64,000 nt of DNA from Spirabiliibacterium mucosae (GCF_014884965.1 NZ_JABTBO010000003.1:52497-116496); one strand, 5' to 3'. Shown: positions 20,786 through 31,523, counted from the stretch's first letter. The notes: generated by a model not told the origin, from the sequence alone. A program made the numbers and translations.

Positions 20786-22231
20786 TTATGAGGTGCCGCC
20801 AACGGTGATTTGGTCAATTTTCAACGCTGGCTGGCCAACGCCGACGGGCACGCTTTGCCCCTCTTTGCCGCATACGCCAATGCCAGGATCAAGCTCGCTT
20901 TTATCCCCCACCATGGAGATTTGCTGCATCGCCTCAATGCCTGAGCCAATCAAGGTGGCGCCGATAATCGGCTTGCCGAGCTTGCCTTTTTCAATCAAAT
21001 AGGCCTCAGACGCCGAGAAGACAAATTTGCCCGAGGTGATGTCCACCTGCCCGCCACCAAAGTGCGGTGCGTAGATGCCATAATCCACGCTGGCGATCAT
21101 CTCATCGAGTTTGCTCTCGCCTGCGAGCATATAGGTGTTGGTCATGCGAGGCATCGGCAAATGGGCGTAGGACTCGCGCCGTGCGTTGCCAGTGGGCTGC
21201 ATGCCCATGAGGCGCGCGTTCATTTTATCTTGCATATAGCCTTGTAGCACGCCGTCTTTGATCAGCACGTTGTGCTGGCTTGGCACGCCCTCATCATCAA
21301 TGGTGAGCGAGCCGCGGCGGTCGGCCAAAGTGCCGTCGTCAACAATGGTGCAAAGAGGTGATGTCACCAGCTCGCCGATGCGATCGGTAAAGAGCGAAGA
21401 TTTTTTGCGGTTGAAGTCGCCCTCCAGCCCGTGGCCGACTGCCTCATGCAGCAACACGCCTGGCCAGCCAGCGCCCAAAATCACTGGCATCAAGCCCGCA
21501 GGCGCACTTACGGCGCTGAGTTTGACCAGCGCTTGGCGCACCGCCTCTTGGGTGAACCACACCGCGCGGCTCACGCCTTGGTAGTCTTGCATAAACCATT
21601 GCAGCGAAAAGCGCCCGCCTGCGCCAGCACTGCCGCTTTCACGCTTGCCGTCTTGCTCCACCAGCACCGAGATAGACAACCGCACCAATGGGCGGATGTC
21701 GGCCGCCAGTGTGCCGTCGGTGGCGGCCACCAGCACCTCTTCATAAAGGGCATTAATACTGGCGGAAACGCGCACCACGCGTGGGTCTTGCGCGCGCGCC
21801 GTTTGGTCGATAAGATGCAGCAGCGCGATTTTTTCCTCGCGTTTTAGGCTCTCAAGCGGGTCAATGTGACTATAACGCTGCGGGGCATAAACGCCTTTGA
21901 GCGGCAAACCGCACTTGATATCACCCTGCGCCTGCGCGATGCCTTTGGTGGCCTGCACGCATTGGTTGAGCTGCGCGAGGTTGATTTGATCGGCATAGGC
22001 AAAGGCGGTTTTTTCCCCGCTGATGGCGCGCACGCCTACGCCGCGGTCGATATAAAATCCGCCCTCTTTGATGATGCTGTCTTCGAGCACCCAGTTTTCG
22101 TTTTTGCTGCTTTGGAAAAAGAGATCGGCATAGTCAATGCGGCGATCGCTGTATTGGTCTAGCAGGTTGCCCAAATCGTCAAAGGTGAGATTTTCAGGCC
22201 CTAATAATGCGTTACTCACTTGTGGTAACAT
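20786..22231 (-). CDS. tldD: Metalloprotease TldD
   Basis: Zinc metalloprotease subunit that works with TldE/PmbA in peptide degradation and maturation. 481 residues from the ATG at 22231, the length of E. coli TldD; AAGGA lies six bases upstream, whereas the ATG at 22237 abuts it. The metal motif is [50 protein letters not shown] and [17 protein letters not shown] are conserved blocks. Downstream of rng, with an uptake signal in the 20-base gap. Confidence 0.96.
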   Translation of the reverse strand: MLPQVSNALLGPENLTFDDLGNLLDQYSDRRIDYADLFFQSSKNENWVLEDSIIKEGGFYIDRGVGVRAISGEKTAFAYADQINLAQLNQCVQATKGIAQAQGDIKCGLPLKGVYAPQRYSHIDPLESLKREEKIALLHLIDQTARAQDPRVVRVSASINALYEEVLVAATDGTLAADIRPLVRLSISVLVEQDGKRESGSAGAGGRFSLQWFMQDYQGVSRAVWFTQEAVRQALVKLSAVSAPAGLMPVILGAGWPGVLLHEAVGHGLEGDFNRKKSSLFTDRIGELVTSPLCTIVDDGTLADRRGSLTIDDEGVPSQHNVLIKDGVLQGYMQDKMNARLMGMQPTGNARRESYAHLPMPRMTNTYMLAGESKLDEMIASVDYGIYAPHFGGGQVDITSGKFVFSASEAYLIEKGKLGKPIIGATLIGSGIEAMQQISMVGDKSELDPGIGVCGKEGQSVPVGVGQPALKIDQITVGGTS

Positions 22232-22251
22232 AAACATTCCTTAAAGTGCGG

Positions 22252-23730
22252 TTAGATCATAACCACATCAAATTGTTCTTGATGATAAAACACTTCCGTT
22301 TTTATCTGCACTTGTTTGCCGATGAACACTTCCAGTTCGGCCAAAATGCCGTGCGCTTCTTCGTTGATTAAATATTCCGCCACCGCGCGCGAGGCATACA
22401 CTAAAAACTGCTCGCAGTCGTATTGGTGGTGAATGCGCACAATTTCGCGCACAATTTCGTAGCTGACGGTTTCCACCGTTTTCGCCATGCCGCGCCCGTG
22501 GCAGGCAGGGCACTCTTGGCACAGCACGTGCTCAAGGCTCTCACGCGTACGCTTGCGGGTCATTTCCACCAACCCAAGTTGAGTGAAGCCGTTGACGGTA
22601 GTCTTCACGCGGTCTTTAGACAGCGCTTCACTCAAGGATTGCAGCACGCGCGCACGGTGCTCTTCGGTTTGCATGTCGATGAAATCGATGATGATAATGC
22701 CACCGAGGTTGCGCAATTGCAGCTGCTGGGCGATGGTTTGCGTGGCCTCAATATTGGTGTTGAAAATCGTCTCTTCCAAATTGCGGTGGCCAACAAACGC
22801 GCCGGTGTTGATGTCGATGGTGGTCATCGCCTCAGTTTGCTCGATGATCAAATACCCGCCCGATTTCAAATTCACCCGTTTATCCAGCGCGCGGCCAATC
22901 GCCTCTTCCACGCCGTAAAGGTCAAACAGCGGTGGGCTTCCGGTGTAGAGGCTGACGCGCTCGGTGAGCTCTGGCATAAACTCTTCGGTGAAGGTCTTCA
23001 CATCTTGATGGGTCAATTTGGAGTCAATGCGAATCAAATCCAGCGGCGTGCCGACAAAATCACGCAGTACTCGTTGCGCCAGCGCCAACTCGCCATAAAG
23101 CATTGAGCGACTTGGGTAGCGCCCTTTGCGCTCCATCACTTTGCGCCACAGCCGTTTGAGAAATTGCGCATCTTGCTGAATTTCTTCCTCGCTGCAGCCT
23201 TCTGCTGCGGTGCGCACAATGTAGCCGCCGAGCTCGTCGCAATACTCGCTGACCAGATCTTTGAGCCGCTGGCGCTCGTCCTCGCTTTCAATGCGTTGCG
23301 ACACGCCCACGTGGCTATTTTCAGGCATAAACACCAAATAACGCGACGGCAGCGTGATGTCGGTGGTCAGCCGCGCGCCCTTGGTGCCGAGCGGGTCTTT
23401 CACCACTTGCACCACAATGTCTTGCCCCTCGCGCACCAATTCACTGATGTCTTTCACCACAAATTGCTGCTTTTCGCACTCATCGACACACTCGGTGTGG
23501 GAGACAATATCCGAGGCGTGCAAAAAGGCCGCTTTGTCCAGCCCGATGTCGACAAACGCCGACTGCATGCCTGGCAGCACGCGCATCACGCGGCCTTTGT
23601 AGATATTGCCGACAATGCCCCGCTTGGCCTCGCGCTCAATATGTACCTCTTTGAGCACGCCAGTGTCCAACAGCGCAATGCGCGTTTCATTTGGGGTGAC
23701 GTTGACTAACAATTCAACACTTGAGCTCAT
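22252..23730 (-). CDS. rng: Ribonuclease G
   Basis: Endoribonuclease of the RNase E/G family that matures the 16S rRNA 5' end. 492 residues. An S1 domain occupies about residues 38-128 (GNIYKGRVMRVLPGMQSAFV). The catalytic aspartates lie in MTTIDINTGAFVG and IIIIDFIDMQ. The zinc-link cysteines are in CQECPACHGRG. It lacks the long C-terminal degradosome scaffold of RNase E. Followed by tldD, as in enteric bacteria where the two genes are close. Confidence 0.95.
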   Translation of the reverse strand: MSSSVELLVNVTPNETRIALLDTGVLKEVHIEREAKRGIVGNIYKGRVMRVLPGMQSAFVDIGLDKAAFLHASDIVSHTECVDECEKQQFVVKDISELVREGQDIVVQVVKDPLGTKGARLTTDITLPSRYLVFMPENSHVGVSQRIESEDERQRLKDLVSEYCDELGGYIVRTAAEGCSEEEIQQDAQFLKRLWRKVMERKGRYPSRSMLYGELALAQRVLRDFVGTPLDLIRIDSKLTHQDVKTFTEEFMPELTERVSLYTGSPPLFDLYGVEEAIGRALDKRVNLKSGGYLIIEQTEAMTTIDINTGAFVGHRNLEETIFNTNIEATQTIAQQLQLRNLGGIIIIDFIDMQTEEHRARVLQSLSEALSKDRVKTTVNGFTQLGLVEMTRKRTRESLEHVLCQECPACHGRGMAKTVETVSYEIVREIVRIHHQYDCEQFLVYASRAVAEYLINEEAHGILAELEVFIGKQVQIKTEVFYHQEQFDVVMI

Positions 23731-23804
23731 AGTATTTCCTAATTATTTCAATGAGATTATTTTAACTCAAAGTGCGGTTTTGCAAAATCGACTTTTGCAA
23801 ATAA

Positions 23805-23830
23805 AAAAACTAAGCCGAAGCTTAGTTTTT
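23805..23830 (-). terminator. Terminator of clpX
   Basis: AAAAACTAAGC (23805-23815) and GCTTAGTTTTT (23820-23830) form an 11-bp stem with a CGAA tetraloop just past the clpX stop, ending in a U tract. Symmetrical flanks would let it act in both directions. Confidence 0.8.
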
Positions 23831-23835
23831 CTCGC

Positions 23836-25107
23836 CTAGCTGGCGTTGGCCTGTTTGTAATGCAACTTCGGCGGCTCGTTGTCTTCAATCACGCCTTTGT
23901 CGATCACCACTTTTTCTAAGTTTTCGATCGACGGCAGGTCGTACATCGTATCCAACAGCACAGCCTCTAAAATCGAGCGCAGGCCGCGGGCGCCGGTTTT
24001 GCGCGCAAGCGCCTTTTTCGCCATCGCACGCAGGGCGTCATCGCTGAATTCCAGCTCCACATTCTCGAGATCGAAGAGCGCTTGATATTGCTTGGTCAGC
24101 GCATTTTTCGGCTCAGTGAGGATTTTCACTAGCGCGTCTTCATCAAGCTCGGTCAGCGAGGCCACCACCGGCAAGCGCCCGATAAACTCTGGGATCAAGC
24201 CAAATTTGGTGAGATCTTCAGGCTCAACTTTTTGCAGCAGTTTGCTGACATCTTCTTTCTCTTTTTTGCCTTTCACCTCAGCACCAAAGCCGATGCCAGT
24301 GTGGACGTTTTCACGCTGGGCAACGATTTTATCCAAGCCCACAAAGGCACCGCCGCAGATGAATAGGATTTTCGAGGTATCCACCTGCAAAAACTCTTGC
24401 TGCGGGTGCTTGCGTCCACCTTGTGGCGGCACAGAGGCCACGGTGCCTTCAATCAGCTTGAGCAGCGCTTGTTGCACGCCTTCGCCAGACACATCACGGG
24501 TGATGGACGGGTTTTCAGACTTGCGGGTAATTTTGTCGATTTCATCGATGTAAATAATGCCACGCTCGGCCTGTTCAGGCTTGTAATCACAGCGTTGCAG
24601 CAGTTTTTGAATGATGTTTTCGACATCTTCACCGACATAGCCCGCTTCGGTCAGCGTGGTGGCATCAGCCATGGCAAAAGGCACATTGAGCATGCGCGCC
24701 ATCGTTTCTGCCAACAAGGTTTTGCCGCTGCCGGTTGGGCCGATGAGCAATATATTACTTTTGCCCAGCTCCACATCGCCTTTCACTTCATTGCGCAGGC
24801 GTTTGTAGTGGTTATACACCGCCACCGCCAGCACTTTTTTGGCGTGCTCTTGGCCGATGACATAATCATCGAGGTGTTGGCGAATTTCATGTGGGGTTGG
24901 CAATTTTTGCGTGGCGAAATCGTCTTTGGCGGGCTTTTCAACCGCACTTTCACTGTCGCCCTCGCCCGACATCAAATCGTGGCACAGTTCAATACATTCG
25001 TCACAAATATAGCCGTCAACGCCAGAAATCAGGCGGTCAACTTCGTGCTCGTCTTTGCCGCAAAACGAGCAGCGGCGCACTTGGGGTTTATCTTTGTCAT
25101 CTGCCAT
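23836..25107 (-). CDS. clpX: ClpXP protease ATPase subunit ClpX
   Basis: AAA+ unfoldase that feeds substrates to ClpP. 423 residues. The N-terminal zinc-binding domain has Cys13, Cys16, Cys35 and Cys38. Walker A is [12 protein letters not shown] and Walker [11 protein letters not shown]. The IGF loop that docks ClpP is [10 protein letters not shown]. It starts 2 bases after clpP, so the two are cotranscribed. Confidence 0.97.
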   Translation of the reverse strand: MADDKDKPQVRRCSFCGKDEHEVDRLISGVDGYICDECIELCHDLMSGEGDSESAVEKPAKDDFATQKLPTPHEIRQHLDDYVIGQEHAKKVLAVAVYNHYKRLRNEVKGDVELGKSNILLIGPTGSGKTLLAETMARMLNVPFAMADATTLTEAGYVGEDVENIIQKLLQRCDYKPEQAERGIIYIDEIDKITRKSENPSITRDVSGEGVQQALLKLIEGTVASVPPQGGRKHPQQEFLQVDTSKILFICGGAFVGLDKIVAQRENVHTGIGFGAEVKGKKEKEDVSKLLQKVEPEDLTKFGLIPEFIGRLPVVASLTELDEDALVKILTEPKNALTKQYQALFDLENVELEFSDDALRAMAKKALARKTGARGLRSILEAVLLDTMYDLPSIENLEKVVIDKGVIEDNEPPKLHYKQANAS

Positions 25108-25109
25108 AA

Positions 25110-25709
25110 TTATTCACTCACTGCTTCGTTGCGAGACATCAACACATCATCAATCAAGCCGTAGTCTTTGGCTTGTTGCGCCGACATAAAGTTGTCGCGG
25201 TCGGTGTCTTTTTCCACTTGTTCTAACGGCTTGCCACTGTGGTGGGCAATGCGCTCGTTTAAGGTTTTGCGAATTTTCAAAATTTCTTGCGCGTGAATTT
25301 GAATATCACTCGCCTGCCCGCGGTAGCCACCCAGTGGCTGGTGAATCATCACCCGCGCGTGTGGCAGCGCAAAACGTTTGCCAGCTGCACCGCCGGCGAG
25401 CAAAAAGGCGCCCATGGAGCAGGCCTGACCGACGCACAAGGTGCTGACATCCGGCTTGATAAATTGCATGGTGTCATAAATCGCCAAGCCCGCGGTCACC
25501 ACGCCGCCTGGTGAGTTGATGTAGAGGTGGATGTCTTTTTCAGGGTCAACCGACTCCAAATACAACAATTGCGCGACAATCAAATTCGCCATGTTGTCTT
25601 CTACTTCACCGCTTAAAAACACGATGCGCTCTTTGAGCAAGCGGGAGTAGATGTCGTAGGAGCGTTCGCCACGGGAGGTTTGGTCCACAACCATTGGAAC
25701 TAATGCCAT
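25110..25709 (-). CDS. clpP: ATP-dependent Clp protease proteolytic subunit
   Basis: Tetradecameric serine protease. 199 residues with the catalytic triad Ser98 (GQACSMG), His123 (VMIHQP) and Asp172. The N-terminus [19 protein letters not shown] suggests a short propeptide that is removed. Between tig upstream and clpX downstream, the common tig-clpP-clpX order of gammaproteobacteria. Confidence 0.97.
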   Translation of the reverse strand: MALVPMVVDQTSRGERSYDIYSRLLKERIVFLSGEVEDNMANLIVAQLLYLESVDPEKDIHLYINSPGGVVTAGLAIYDTMQFIKPDVSTLCVGQACSMGAFLLAGGAAGKRFALPHARVMIHQPLGGYRGQASDIQIHAQEILKIRKTLNERIAHHSGKPLEQVEKDTDRDNFMSAQQAKDYGLIDDVLMSRNEAVSE

Positions 25710-25803
25710 AAAATCCTCTTTTTGTATCTTGATAATTGAGGCCTATTCTAGCCTAAATTGCACTAAAAATCCCAAAAACCGCACTTTTTTGCGCCACAAA
25801 CAA

Positions 25804-25828
25804 AAAGTGCGGTCACAGACCGCACTTT
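25804..25828 (-). terminator. Paired uptake-signal terminator after tig
   Basis: AAAGTGCGGT (25804-25813) and ACCGCACTTT (25819-25828) with a 5-nt loop; on the minus strand five Us follow. It lies between tig and clpP, suggesting that clpP also has its own promoter. Confidence 0.7.
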
Positions 25829-25844
25829 AATGCCCTTTTAAGCT

Positions 25845-27143
25845 TTAAGCTTGTGGGTTCATGATCTCATCAAAGGTGGCGGCTTTGTCGCTCACTTGTG
25901 CTTGCTCCAGCACTTTTTCAACGGCTTGCTCTTCAAGCACCACGTTGCGGATGTTGTTAAGCAGCTCTTTGTTGGAGTTGTAGTATTCCACCACTTCTTT
26001 TGGTTGCTCGTAGGCGGCGGCGATGTCTTGAATCATCGCTTTCACACGCTCTTCATCGGCTTTCAATTCGTTGCTTGAAATCACCGCACCGAGCAACAAG
26101 CCCACTTGCACGCGGCGTTTGGCTTGTTCTTCAAAAATTTCGCGTGGCAATTGGAAATCTTTCGGTGCTTGACCGCCAAAGCGTTCCATCGCTTGTTTGG
26201 CTAACACGTCAATTTCTTGCTCAACGGCAGATTTTGGCACGTCGATTTCATTTTGCGCTAACAAACCGTCGATCACTTGGTTTTTCACCTGAGTCATCAC
26301 CGCATTTTTCAGCTCACGTTCCATGTTTTTCTTGATTTCAGCGCGCAAGTCAGCCACGGTTTTGGTGTTCGGGCCAAATTTTTGCACAAATTCATCGGTC
26401 ACTTCTGGCAATTCCATTTCTTCAACTTTTTTCAAGTTGATTTCAAATTTCGCGGCTTTGCCTTTGAGGTTTTCAGCGTGATATTCTTCAGGGAAGGTCA
26501 CATCAATGGTGAATTTTTCACCTGCTTTGTGGCCAACGATGCCGTCTTCAAAGCCTGGGATCATGCGGCCTTGGCCCATCAGCAATGCGTAATCTTGTGC
26601 TTTGCCACCTTCAAACGCTTCGCCGTCGACGCTGCCGTCAAAGTCGATAGTCACACGGTCGTCCGCTTTGGCTGCGCCGTCAATGGTTTTCCAAGTGGCT
26701 TGTTGTTTGCGCAACACGTTGACCATGTTGTCGATGTCAGCCTCAGTCACTTCAACCACAGGTTTTTCTACTTTGATTTCGCTCAAGCCTTTCACTTCCA
26801 CTTCTGGGTAAACTTCAACGCGGGCTTTGAACACGAAATCTTTGCCTAATTCGTACTGTTCAGGCTCAAACGTTGGGCGGCCAGCAAAGTTGATTTTGTC
26901 TTGCATCACTGCATCAAAGAAGCTTTTTTGCATCAAATCGCTCAACACATCTTGACGCACAGAGGCACCAAAGCGTTGTTCTAAAATCGCAGGTGGGATT
27001 TTGCCTTTACGGAAGCCGTCAATGCGGGCGTTTTTCGCCACGCGTTTCATTTCTTCACGCACTGCCGCTTCAATGTCGGCTGCAGGCACAGTAATTGTGA
27101 TAAGGCGCTCAAGACCTTGTGTTGATTCTACAGAAGATTGCAT
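25845..27143 (-). CDS. tig: Trigger factor
   Basis: Ribosome-associated chaperone and peptidyl-prolyl isomerase for nascent chains. 432 residues, the usual length. The ribosome-docking loop is [12 protein letters not shown] (about residues 43-54). The central FKBP domain includes [19 protein letters not shown] and [16 protein letters not shown]. The C-terminal helical arms end in [18 protein letters not shown] promoter is predicted at 27221-27249. Confidence 0.97.
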   Translation of the reverse strand: MQSSVESTQGLERLITITVPAADIEAAVREEMKRVAKNARIDGFRKGKIPPAILEQRFGASVRQDVLSDLMQKSFFDAVMQDKINFAGRPTFEPEQYELGKDFVFKARVEVYPEVEVKGLSEIKVEKPVVEVTEADIDNMVNVLRKQQATWKTIDGAAKADDRVTIDFDGSVDGEAFEGGKAQDYALLMGQGRMIPGFEDGIVGHKAGEKFTIDVTFPEEYHAENLKGKAAKFEINLKKVEEMELPEVTDEFVQKFGPNTKTVADLRAEIKKNMERELKNAVMTQVKNQVIDGLLAQNEIDVPKSAVEQEIDVLAKQAMERFGGQAPKDFQLPREIFEEQAKRRVQVGLLLGAVISSNELKADEERVKAMIQDIAAAYEQPKEVVEYYNSNKELLNNIRNVVLEEQAVEKVLEQAQVSDKAATFDEIMNPQA

Positions 27144-27220
27144 TTTTTACCTCAAAATTCAGATGATCTCGGCGTCACAAAACTTATCGACAAACACCGA
27201 ATAAATAAAATAGACGCTAG

Positions 27221-27249
27221 ATTATACCGATTGAAACGAATTTCGTCGA
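27221..27249 (-). promoter_or_regulatory. Predicted promoter of tig
   Basis: Minus-strand TATAAT (27226-27221) with TCGACG 17 bp upstream (27249-27244, 4/6 match to -35). It lies 77 bp from the tig ATG. Motif-based inference. Confidence 0.4.
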
Positions 27250-27313
27250 GATGTAAACGGTTAAAAGCGCATATTTGTTGATAATTTAAACAAAAAGTGC
27301 GGTTTGACAGAAC

Positions 27314-27339
27314 AAAAAAGCCTAGCACAAGGCTAGGCT
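27314..27339 (-). terminator. Terminator of kbp
   Basis: AGCCTAGC (27319-27326) and GCTAGGCT (27332-27339) form an 8-bp stem; on the minus strand it is followed by six Us. Directly downstream of the kbp stop. Confidence 0.75.
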
Positions 27340-27352
27340 GTCATCTGTATGA

Positions 27353-27799
27353 TTACAGGCCTTTTGGCAGGCGGATTTTTTGACCTGGGAAGATTTTATC
27401 CGCGTCTTTGATCACCTCTTTGTTAGCATCCACAATCGCGGTGTATTTCGCGCCGTTGCCGTAGGTGCGCTCAGCGATTTTCCATAAGGTGTCGCCTTTT
27501 TGGATGATGTAAAACGCATCGTCTGCGTCTTCCACTTTCTCGCCGCTTTCCACGGTCACGCCGTCGGCTTCCACTTTGGTGATACCCGCAATGTTGCCCG
27601 CCATTAAAATGGCTTTTTCCAACGCAGTGGCGTCTTTGGCTTGGCCTTCGATTTTCGCCACACCATTTTCAACGGTCACGTTGACGTTTTCCACCCCTGG
27701 GTTGTCTTCGCTGATGTGCTCAGTCACCGCTTTGGAGGCGTCTTCTTCTTTGCTGAAGAGTTTTTTACCGATGTCACTGACAAAATCAAATAGTCCCAT
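27353..27799 (-). CDS. kbp: Potassium-binding protein Kbp (BON and LysM domains, YgaU family)
   Basis: Small soluble protein; the E. coli homologue YgaU/Kbp (149 residues) binds potassium. 148 residues. The N-terminus MGLFDFVSDIGKKLFS matches Kbp and has no signal peptide, so it is probably cytoplasmic. A BON domain spans about 25-90 and a LysM domain about 95-146 (YIIQKGDTLWKIAERTYGN, IFPGQKIRLP). A single-gene unit between tig and thyA, with its own terminator. Confidence 0.9.
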   Translation of the reverse strand: MGLFDFVSDIGKKLFSKEEDASKAVTEHISEDNPGVENVNVTVENGVAKIEGQAKDATALEKAILMAGNIAGITKVEADGVTVESGEKVEDADDAFYIIQKGDTLWKIAERTYGNGAKYTAIVDANKEVIKDADKIFPGQKIRLPKGL

Positions 27800-27870
27800 T
27801 TTTTCATCCTTAGCTAAAAGCGTTAAAAGTTCGTGTTATTAATACCGCACTTTGGGGTTTAAATCAATCA

Positions 27871-28722
27871 CTACACCGAAAATGGATACGCGATCGGCCC
27901 ATGGGATTGGTAGCCCTCGACCTTGAAATCCGCCATCGTCACCCAAGTTTCCAAATCGTTGAGTGTTTTGATTTCAGGGTTAATGATGAGTTTTGGCAAC
28001 GGCAGCGGCTCGCGCTTGAGTTGCACATCGCGCATCAGCTCAAGTTGGTCTTCATAAATATGCGCGTTGATGATTTTGTGAAACGCCTTGCCAGGCTTGT
28101 GGCCGGTGATTTGCGCCATCAGCGCCAAAAAAACGTAAACCTGAATTTGGTTGAAGTTCAGCCCCAAAGGTACATCGCACGAGCGCTGATAGCTGGTGAG
28201 ATACAGCGTGTCGCCCAGCAGCGAAAAGGTGTGAGTGTGCATGCACGGGCGCAGGCAGCCAAGTTCGGTTTCGCCCGGGTTGTAAAAGGTGATGATCTCC
28301 CCGCGGTCATCAATGCCTTGGCGCAGGTGCTCAACCACCTTGGCCAGCTGGTCAACGCACTCGCCGTTGGGCTTGCGCCAGCGTCGGCCTTGCACGCCAT
28401 AAACGCGCCCCATGTCGTCTTCGCCTTTGCGGTGCGGGTTGTTGAGCCAATCGGGGTTGAGGTTGGCATTGGCATCCCAGGTTTTGGTGCCCAGCGCGCG
28501 GAAATCCGCCGCGTTATCAAACCCACGGATATAGCCTAAGAACTCAGCAATGGCCGCCTTCCAGTAACTTTTTCGCGTGGTGATGAGCGGGAACTGCCCG
28601 CCGCCGACATCGTATTCCAAATCGGCGTTAATCACCGTCAAGCAACGCTTGCCTGTGCGTTTATTTTCCACCCACTGCCCGTGGTCGATAATCCGTTGGC
28701 ATAAGTCAAGATATTGCTGCAT
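27871..28722 (-). CDS. thyA: Thymidylate synthase
   Basis: Methylates dUMP to dTMP with methylene-tetrahydrofolate. 283 residues, the same length as H. influenzae ThyA. The catalytic nucleophile is Cys160 in GCLRPCMH. The folate and dUMP site motifs [18 protein letters not shown] and [16 protein letters not shown] are present. It follows lgt by eight bases, as in Haemophilus. Confidence 0.97.
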   Translation of the reverse strand: MQQYLDLCQRIIDHGQWVENKRTGKRCLTVINADLEYDVGGGQFPLITTRKSYWKAAIAEFLGYIRGFDNAADFRALGTKTWDANANLNPDWLNNPHRKGEDDMGRVYGVQGRRWRKPNGECVDQLAKVVEHLRQGIDDRGEIITFYNPGETELGCLRPCMHTHTFSLLGDTLYLTSYQRSCDVPLGLNFNQIQVYVFLALMAQITGHKPGKAFHKIINAHIYEDQLELMRDVQLKREPLPLPKLIINPEIKTLNDLETWVTMADFKVEGYQSHGPIAYPFSV

Positions 28723-28730
28723 TGCACCTC

Positions 28731-29533
28731 CTAAACCGCACTTTGACGGCGTTTATACGCCACCAGCATGATGATGGCGCCGATGATGATCATTGGCAGG
28801 GATAAAATTTGCCCCATGGAGACACTTTGCCCGAAGAACAACCCCAGCTGCGCGTCGGGCTCGCGGAAAAACTCCACCACAAAGCGGAAGAGGCCGTAGC
28901 AGAGCAAAAAGAGGCCTGCCACCGCGCCGTGTGGGCGTGGCTTTTGGATAAACAAATTTAAAATAACAAACAGCACCACGCCTTCTAAAAAGGCTTCATA
29001 AAGCTGTGATGGGTGGCGTGGCAAGTAGCCGCCAGATGGGAACAACACCGCCCAAGGCACGTCGGTCACGCGCCCCCCAGAGTTCGTCATTGATGAAATT
29101 GCCAATCCGCCCCGCGCCAAGGCCGAAGGGGATCCAGAGGCGCGACAAAATCTGCCGTGGCCCAAAACTGGCGTTTTTGCCATTTAGCGGTGAGCCACAT
29201 GGCGATAATCACGCCGAGCAGGCCGCCGTGGAACGACATGCCGCCCTCCCACACGCGGAATAGGTAGAGCGGGTCTTGCAAGAAAAAGTCGAAGTGATAA
29301 AACAGCACATAGCCGATGCGCCCGCCTAAAAACACGCCTAAAAAGCCGTTGAACAATAAGTTATCGACTTGGTCAACCGTCCAGCCGCTGTTGGGCTTTT
29401 TAGCGCGGTGCACGGCCAGTGTGCGGGCAAAAATAAACCCGATGAGATACATCAAGCCATACCAACGCAGCCCAATTGGCCCAAACTCAAAAATCACAGG
29501 GTCAAAGTTGGGGAAGGCGATATACGAATCCAT
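28731..29533 (-). CDS. lgt: Prolipoprotein diacylglyceryl transferase (frameshifted twice)
   Basis: Inner-membrane enzyme adding diacylglycerol to the lipobox cysteine before LspA cleavage. The N-terminus has [13 protein letters not shown] and [11 protein letters not shown]. Two single-base insertions break the frame, at 29134-29135 and in a six-C run at 29073-29078. Removing both gives [20 protein letters not shown] followed by [20 protein letters not shown], the Lgt signature with its catalytic region, and exactly 266 residues. The C-terminal [12 protein letters not shown] is intact. Because Lgt is essential in most Gram-negative bacteria, sequence error is likely. Confidence 0.93.
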
Positions 29534-29545
29534 AAAAATCCTTTT

Positions 29546-30337
29546 TTATTGTGTCAAAATTTTGGCCACCAACAGCAGCAACAACACCGCGAAGGCCTTT
29601 TTCAGCGTGGCCACCGGCAAGGTGCTGGCCAAGTTGGCGCCAATTTTGGTGGTCATAAATGATGTGATCGTGAGCAAAATCACCGCCGGCAGATAAACAT
29701 AGCCGATGGAGTACTCTGGCATCATCGGCTGATGCCAGCCGCTGACCATAAAACTGAGCATCGCCGACATGCTTAAAAAGATCCCGCAGGTTGACGAGGT
29801 GCCGATGGCACGCTTCATCTCAAGCCCGCGCGCATTTAAAAACGGCACAATAAAGCTGCCGCCAGCAATGCCCGCAAAGCTGGAAAGCACGCCAATCACG
29901 CTGCCGCCAACCAGGCACGATGTTGGTGTGAGTGGTTTGTTGTCCGGCACACGTTTGATCGACAAGATCATTTTGATCGCTAAATAAAGCACCATCAGCG
30001 CAAACAGTTTGCTCGAGATGGCTTTCGGCAGATAGGCGACAAATTGGCCGGCGATAAAAATGGACACCACCAGCGCTGGCGTCATGTATTTGGCGGCGGT
30101 AATGTCGACATTGCCCAAGCGGTAATGGCGCAAGGCCGAGGCGAATGAGGTCATCATCACCGAGGCAAAGGTGGTGCCAAGCGCCACGTTCATCAATTGT
30201 GCATCAGGCACACCAATTTGCGGCATGATATAAAGCATAACAGGCACAATGATCATGCCGCCACCAATGCCGAACAAGCCCGAGAAAAAGCCCGCCACGG
30301 CGCCGGTGAGCAGGCAGGCGATGATTACCGTTATCAT
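29546..30337 (-). CDS. TSUP (TauE/SafE) family membrane permease
   Basis: Integral membrane protein of 263 residues with about eight hydrophobic helices. Two internally similar halves carry glycine-rich motifs, [19 protein letters not shown] and [19 protein letters not shown], typical of the TSUP family. Members export sulfite, sulfoacetate or other organic anions; the substrate here is unknown. It overlaps rppH by four bases and precedes lgt by 12, matching the H. influenzae rppH-HI0902-lgt-thyA order. Confidence 0.88.
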   Translation of the reverse strand: MITVIIACLLTGAVAGFFSGLFGIGGGMIIVPVMLYIMPQIGVPDAQLMNVALGTTFASVMMTSFASALRHYRLGNVDITAAKYMTPALVVSIFIAGQFVAYLPKAISSKLFALMVLYLAIKMILSIKRVPDNKPLTPTSCLVGGSVIGVLSSFAGIAGGSFIVPFLNARGLEMKRAIGTSSTCGIFLSMSAMLSFMVSGWHQPMMPEYSIGYVYLPAVILLTITSFMTTKIGANLASTLPVATLKKAFAVLLLLLVAKILTQ

Positions 30338-30954
30338 TCATTCCCCCTTGGGTTGCGTTGAGTTGTGCCATCAGCCGCGCTGGTGCCTTTGCCCTCGTTG
30401 CGCCAGCGGCGTGGGCGCTTTTTGTGATTTTTCGTTTTGCGAACCGCACTTTGCACAGGCACGCTGTTTTGGTTTAACGCATAGGCGATCATCACGGGGG
30501 CAAACTCTTTCATCACCTTGCGATACACATCACGCTTGAACGCGATCACCTGCCGCACAGGGTACCAATAGCTAACCCAGCGCCAGCCGTCAAACTCGGG
30601 GTGCTTAGTGGCGCTGAGATTAATCGCGCTTTCCGCACAGGTTAAGCGCAGCAAAAACCAGCGCTGCTTTTGCCCGATGCACACAGGGTTGGTATCAGGG
30701 CGAATCAGCCGCTTGGGCAGCTTGTAGCGCAGCCAGCCTTTGGATACAGCTAAAATTTGCACATCATTGGGGGAGAGCCCCACCTCTTCGAAAAGCTCGC
30801 GAAACATCGCTTGTTCGGGCGTTTCGCCCTCGTTGATGCCACCTTGCGGGAATTGCCACGAGTTTTGCCCAAAGCGTTTGGCCCACAACGCCTGCCCTTG
30901 AGCATTACAGATAATAATGCCTACGTTCGGTCGATATCCGTCGAAATCGATCAC
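30334..30954 (-). CDS. rppH: RNA pyrophosphohydrolase RppH
   Basis: Nudix hydrolase that removes pyrophosphate from mRNA 5' ends to trigger decay. I choose the GTG at 30954 ([13 protein letters not shown], with AAAGGGA upstream). The Nudix box lies at residues 38-60, from GGINEGE to FEEVGL. 206 residues; the tail after about 175 is basic and low in complexity, as in the longer Pasteurellaceae forms. Translationally coupled to the TSUP permease. Divergent from mutH across a 569-bp gap. Confidence 0.94.
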   Translation of the reverse strand: MIDFDGYRPNVGIIICNAQGQALWAKRFGQNSWQFPQGGINEGETPEQAMFRELFEEVGLSPNDVQILAVSKGWLRYKLPKRLIRPDTNPVCIGQKQRWFLLRLTCAESAINLSATKHPEFDGWRWVSYWYPVRQVIAFKRDVYRKVMKEFAPVMIAYALNQNSVPVQSAVRKTKNHKKRPRRWRNEGKGTSAADGTTQRNPRGNE

Positions 30955-31060
30955 GGTTGTCCCTTTTTTCAATTCGTTTATAGCGCGATTGTTTCATATT
31001 CTGCTTGTGCTGACAACCAATTCGACGCCTGTGACAAAACGAAAGTGCGGTTTTGCGCGC

Positions 31061-31405
31061 CTGTCCACAATTTTTGTGGATAACTGTGTGCGCAATCGGT
31101 TTAACAACTGTGAACCTTTGCCAACGCCTTAGGTCTAAGCTCAATAGCGGTGGGCTTTTCTCACCCGTTGGCAGTTGTGCTTTTCGTGCGGGTAAATTTT
31201 AACCAGCGATGAAAACGCGCACAATTTTAGGCGCGTTTTGACACAAAAATGAAGCAAGTTGATCCTCGCACGCCTGCGCGCAAGAGCCGAGCGGGATTAT
31301 CCCCTTTTTTTGTGGATAAGTGTGTGCGTGAGTGGTTTATCACTTGTTCACAGCGCCAATGTGTGCCGACCGCACTTTAACTTTTGATTTAAAATCAAAG
31401 GGTTA
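31061..31405. promoter_or_regulatory. DnaA-box cluster in the rppH-mutH gap; candidate DARS2-like element
   Basis: Two perfect DnaA boxes, TGTGGATAA, lie at 31075-31083 and 31311-31319. Each faces an imperfect box five bases away: CTGTCCACA at 31061-31069 and TTATCCCCT at 31297-31305. TTGTTCACA at 31344-31352 fits the relaxed consensus. A perfect IHF consensus (WATCAANNNNTTR) lies at 31393-31405. E. coli DARS2, which reactivates DnaA-ADP, lies in this same rppH(ygdP)-mutH gap and uses DnaA boxes with IHF and Fis. Few GATC sites argue against oriC. No gene is seen in the 569-bp gap. Confidence 0.6.
31071..31351. repeat. Imperfect 45-bp direct repeat flanking the rppH-mutH gap
   Basis: Positions 31071-31115 and 31307-31351 match at 35 of 45 bases by hand alignment. 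Each copy opens with TTTTTGTGGATAA, continues xTGTGTGCG, then GGTTTA, and ends in a Cxx-TGT-like segment. The repeat unit holds the perfect DnaA box, so the duplication looks functional and not random. Confidence 0.7.
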
Positions 31406-31462
31406 AAATTTTTGTCAAGGGCAAAAGGCAAAGTGCGGTTGGGGTGATGAATAATCGTGCAT

Positions 31463-31491
31463 TTTACCTTCGCGAGCTTGGTTGGTATAAT
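31463..31491 (+). promoter_or_regulatory. Predicted promoter of mutH
   Basis: TTTACC (31463-31468), a 17-bp spacer and TATAAT (31486-31491) with an extended -10 TGG directly before it; 32 bp before the mutH ATG. Confidence 0.55.
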
Positions 31492-31523
31492 GTCAATAAA
31501 TGTAACACAGCGTAATAATTTTT

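Noticed and set aside
26277..26849. Long plus-strand frame of 190 codons opposite tig
   Set aside because: Phe/His-rich antisense shadow of trigger factor; no start signal or homology.
30905..31144. Minus-strand open frame of 79 codons in the rppH upstream region
   Set aside because: Overlaps the rppH start, has an arginine-rich low-complexity product, no ribosome site, and runs through a DnaA box.
31061..31405. Chromosomal origin oriC
   Set aside because: Only one GATC is visible, no AT-rich 13-mer array, and neighbours are rppH/mutH, not usual oriC genes. DARS-like is a better fit, though GC skew was not computed.
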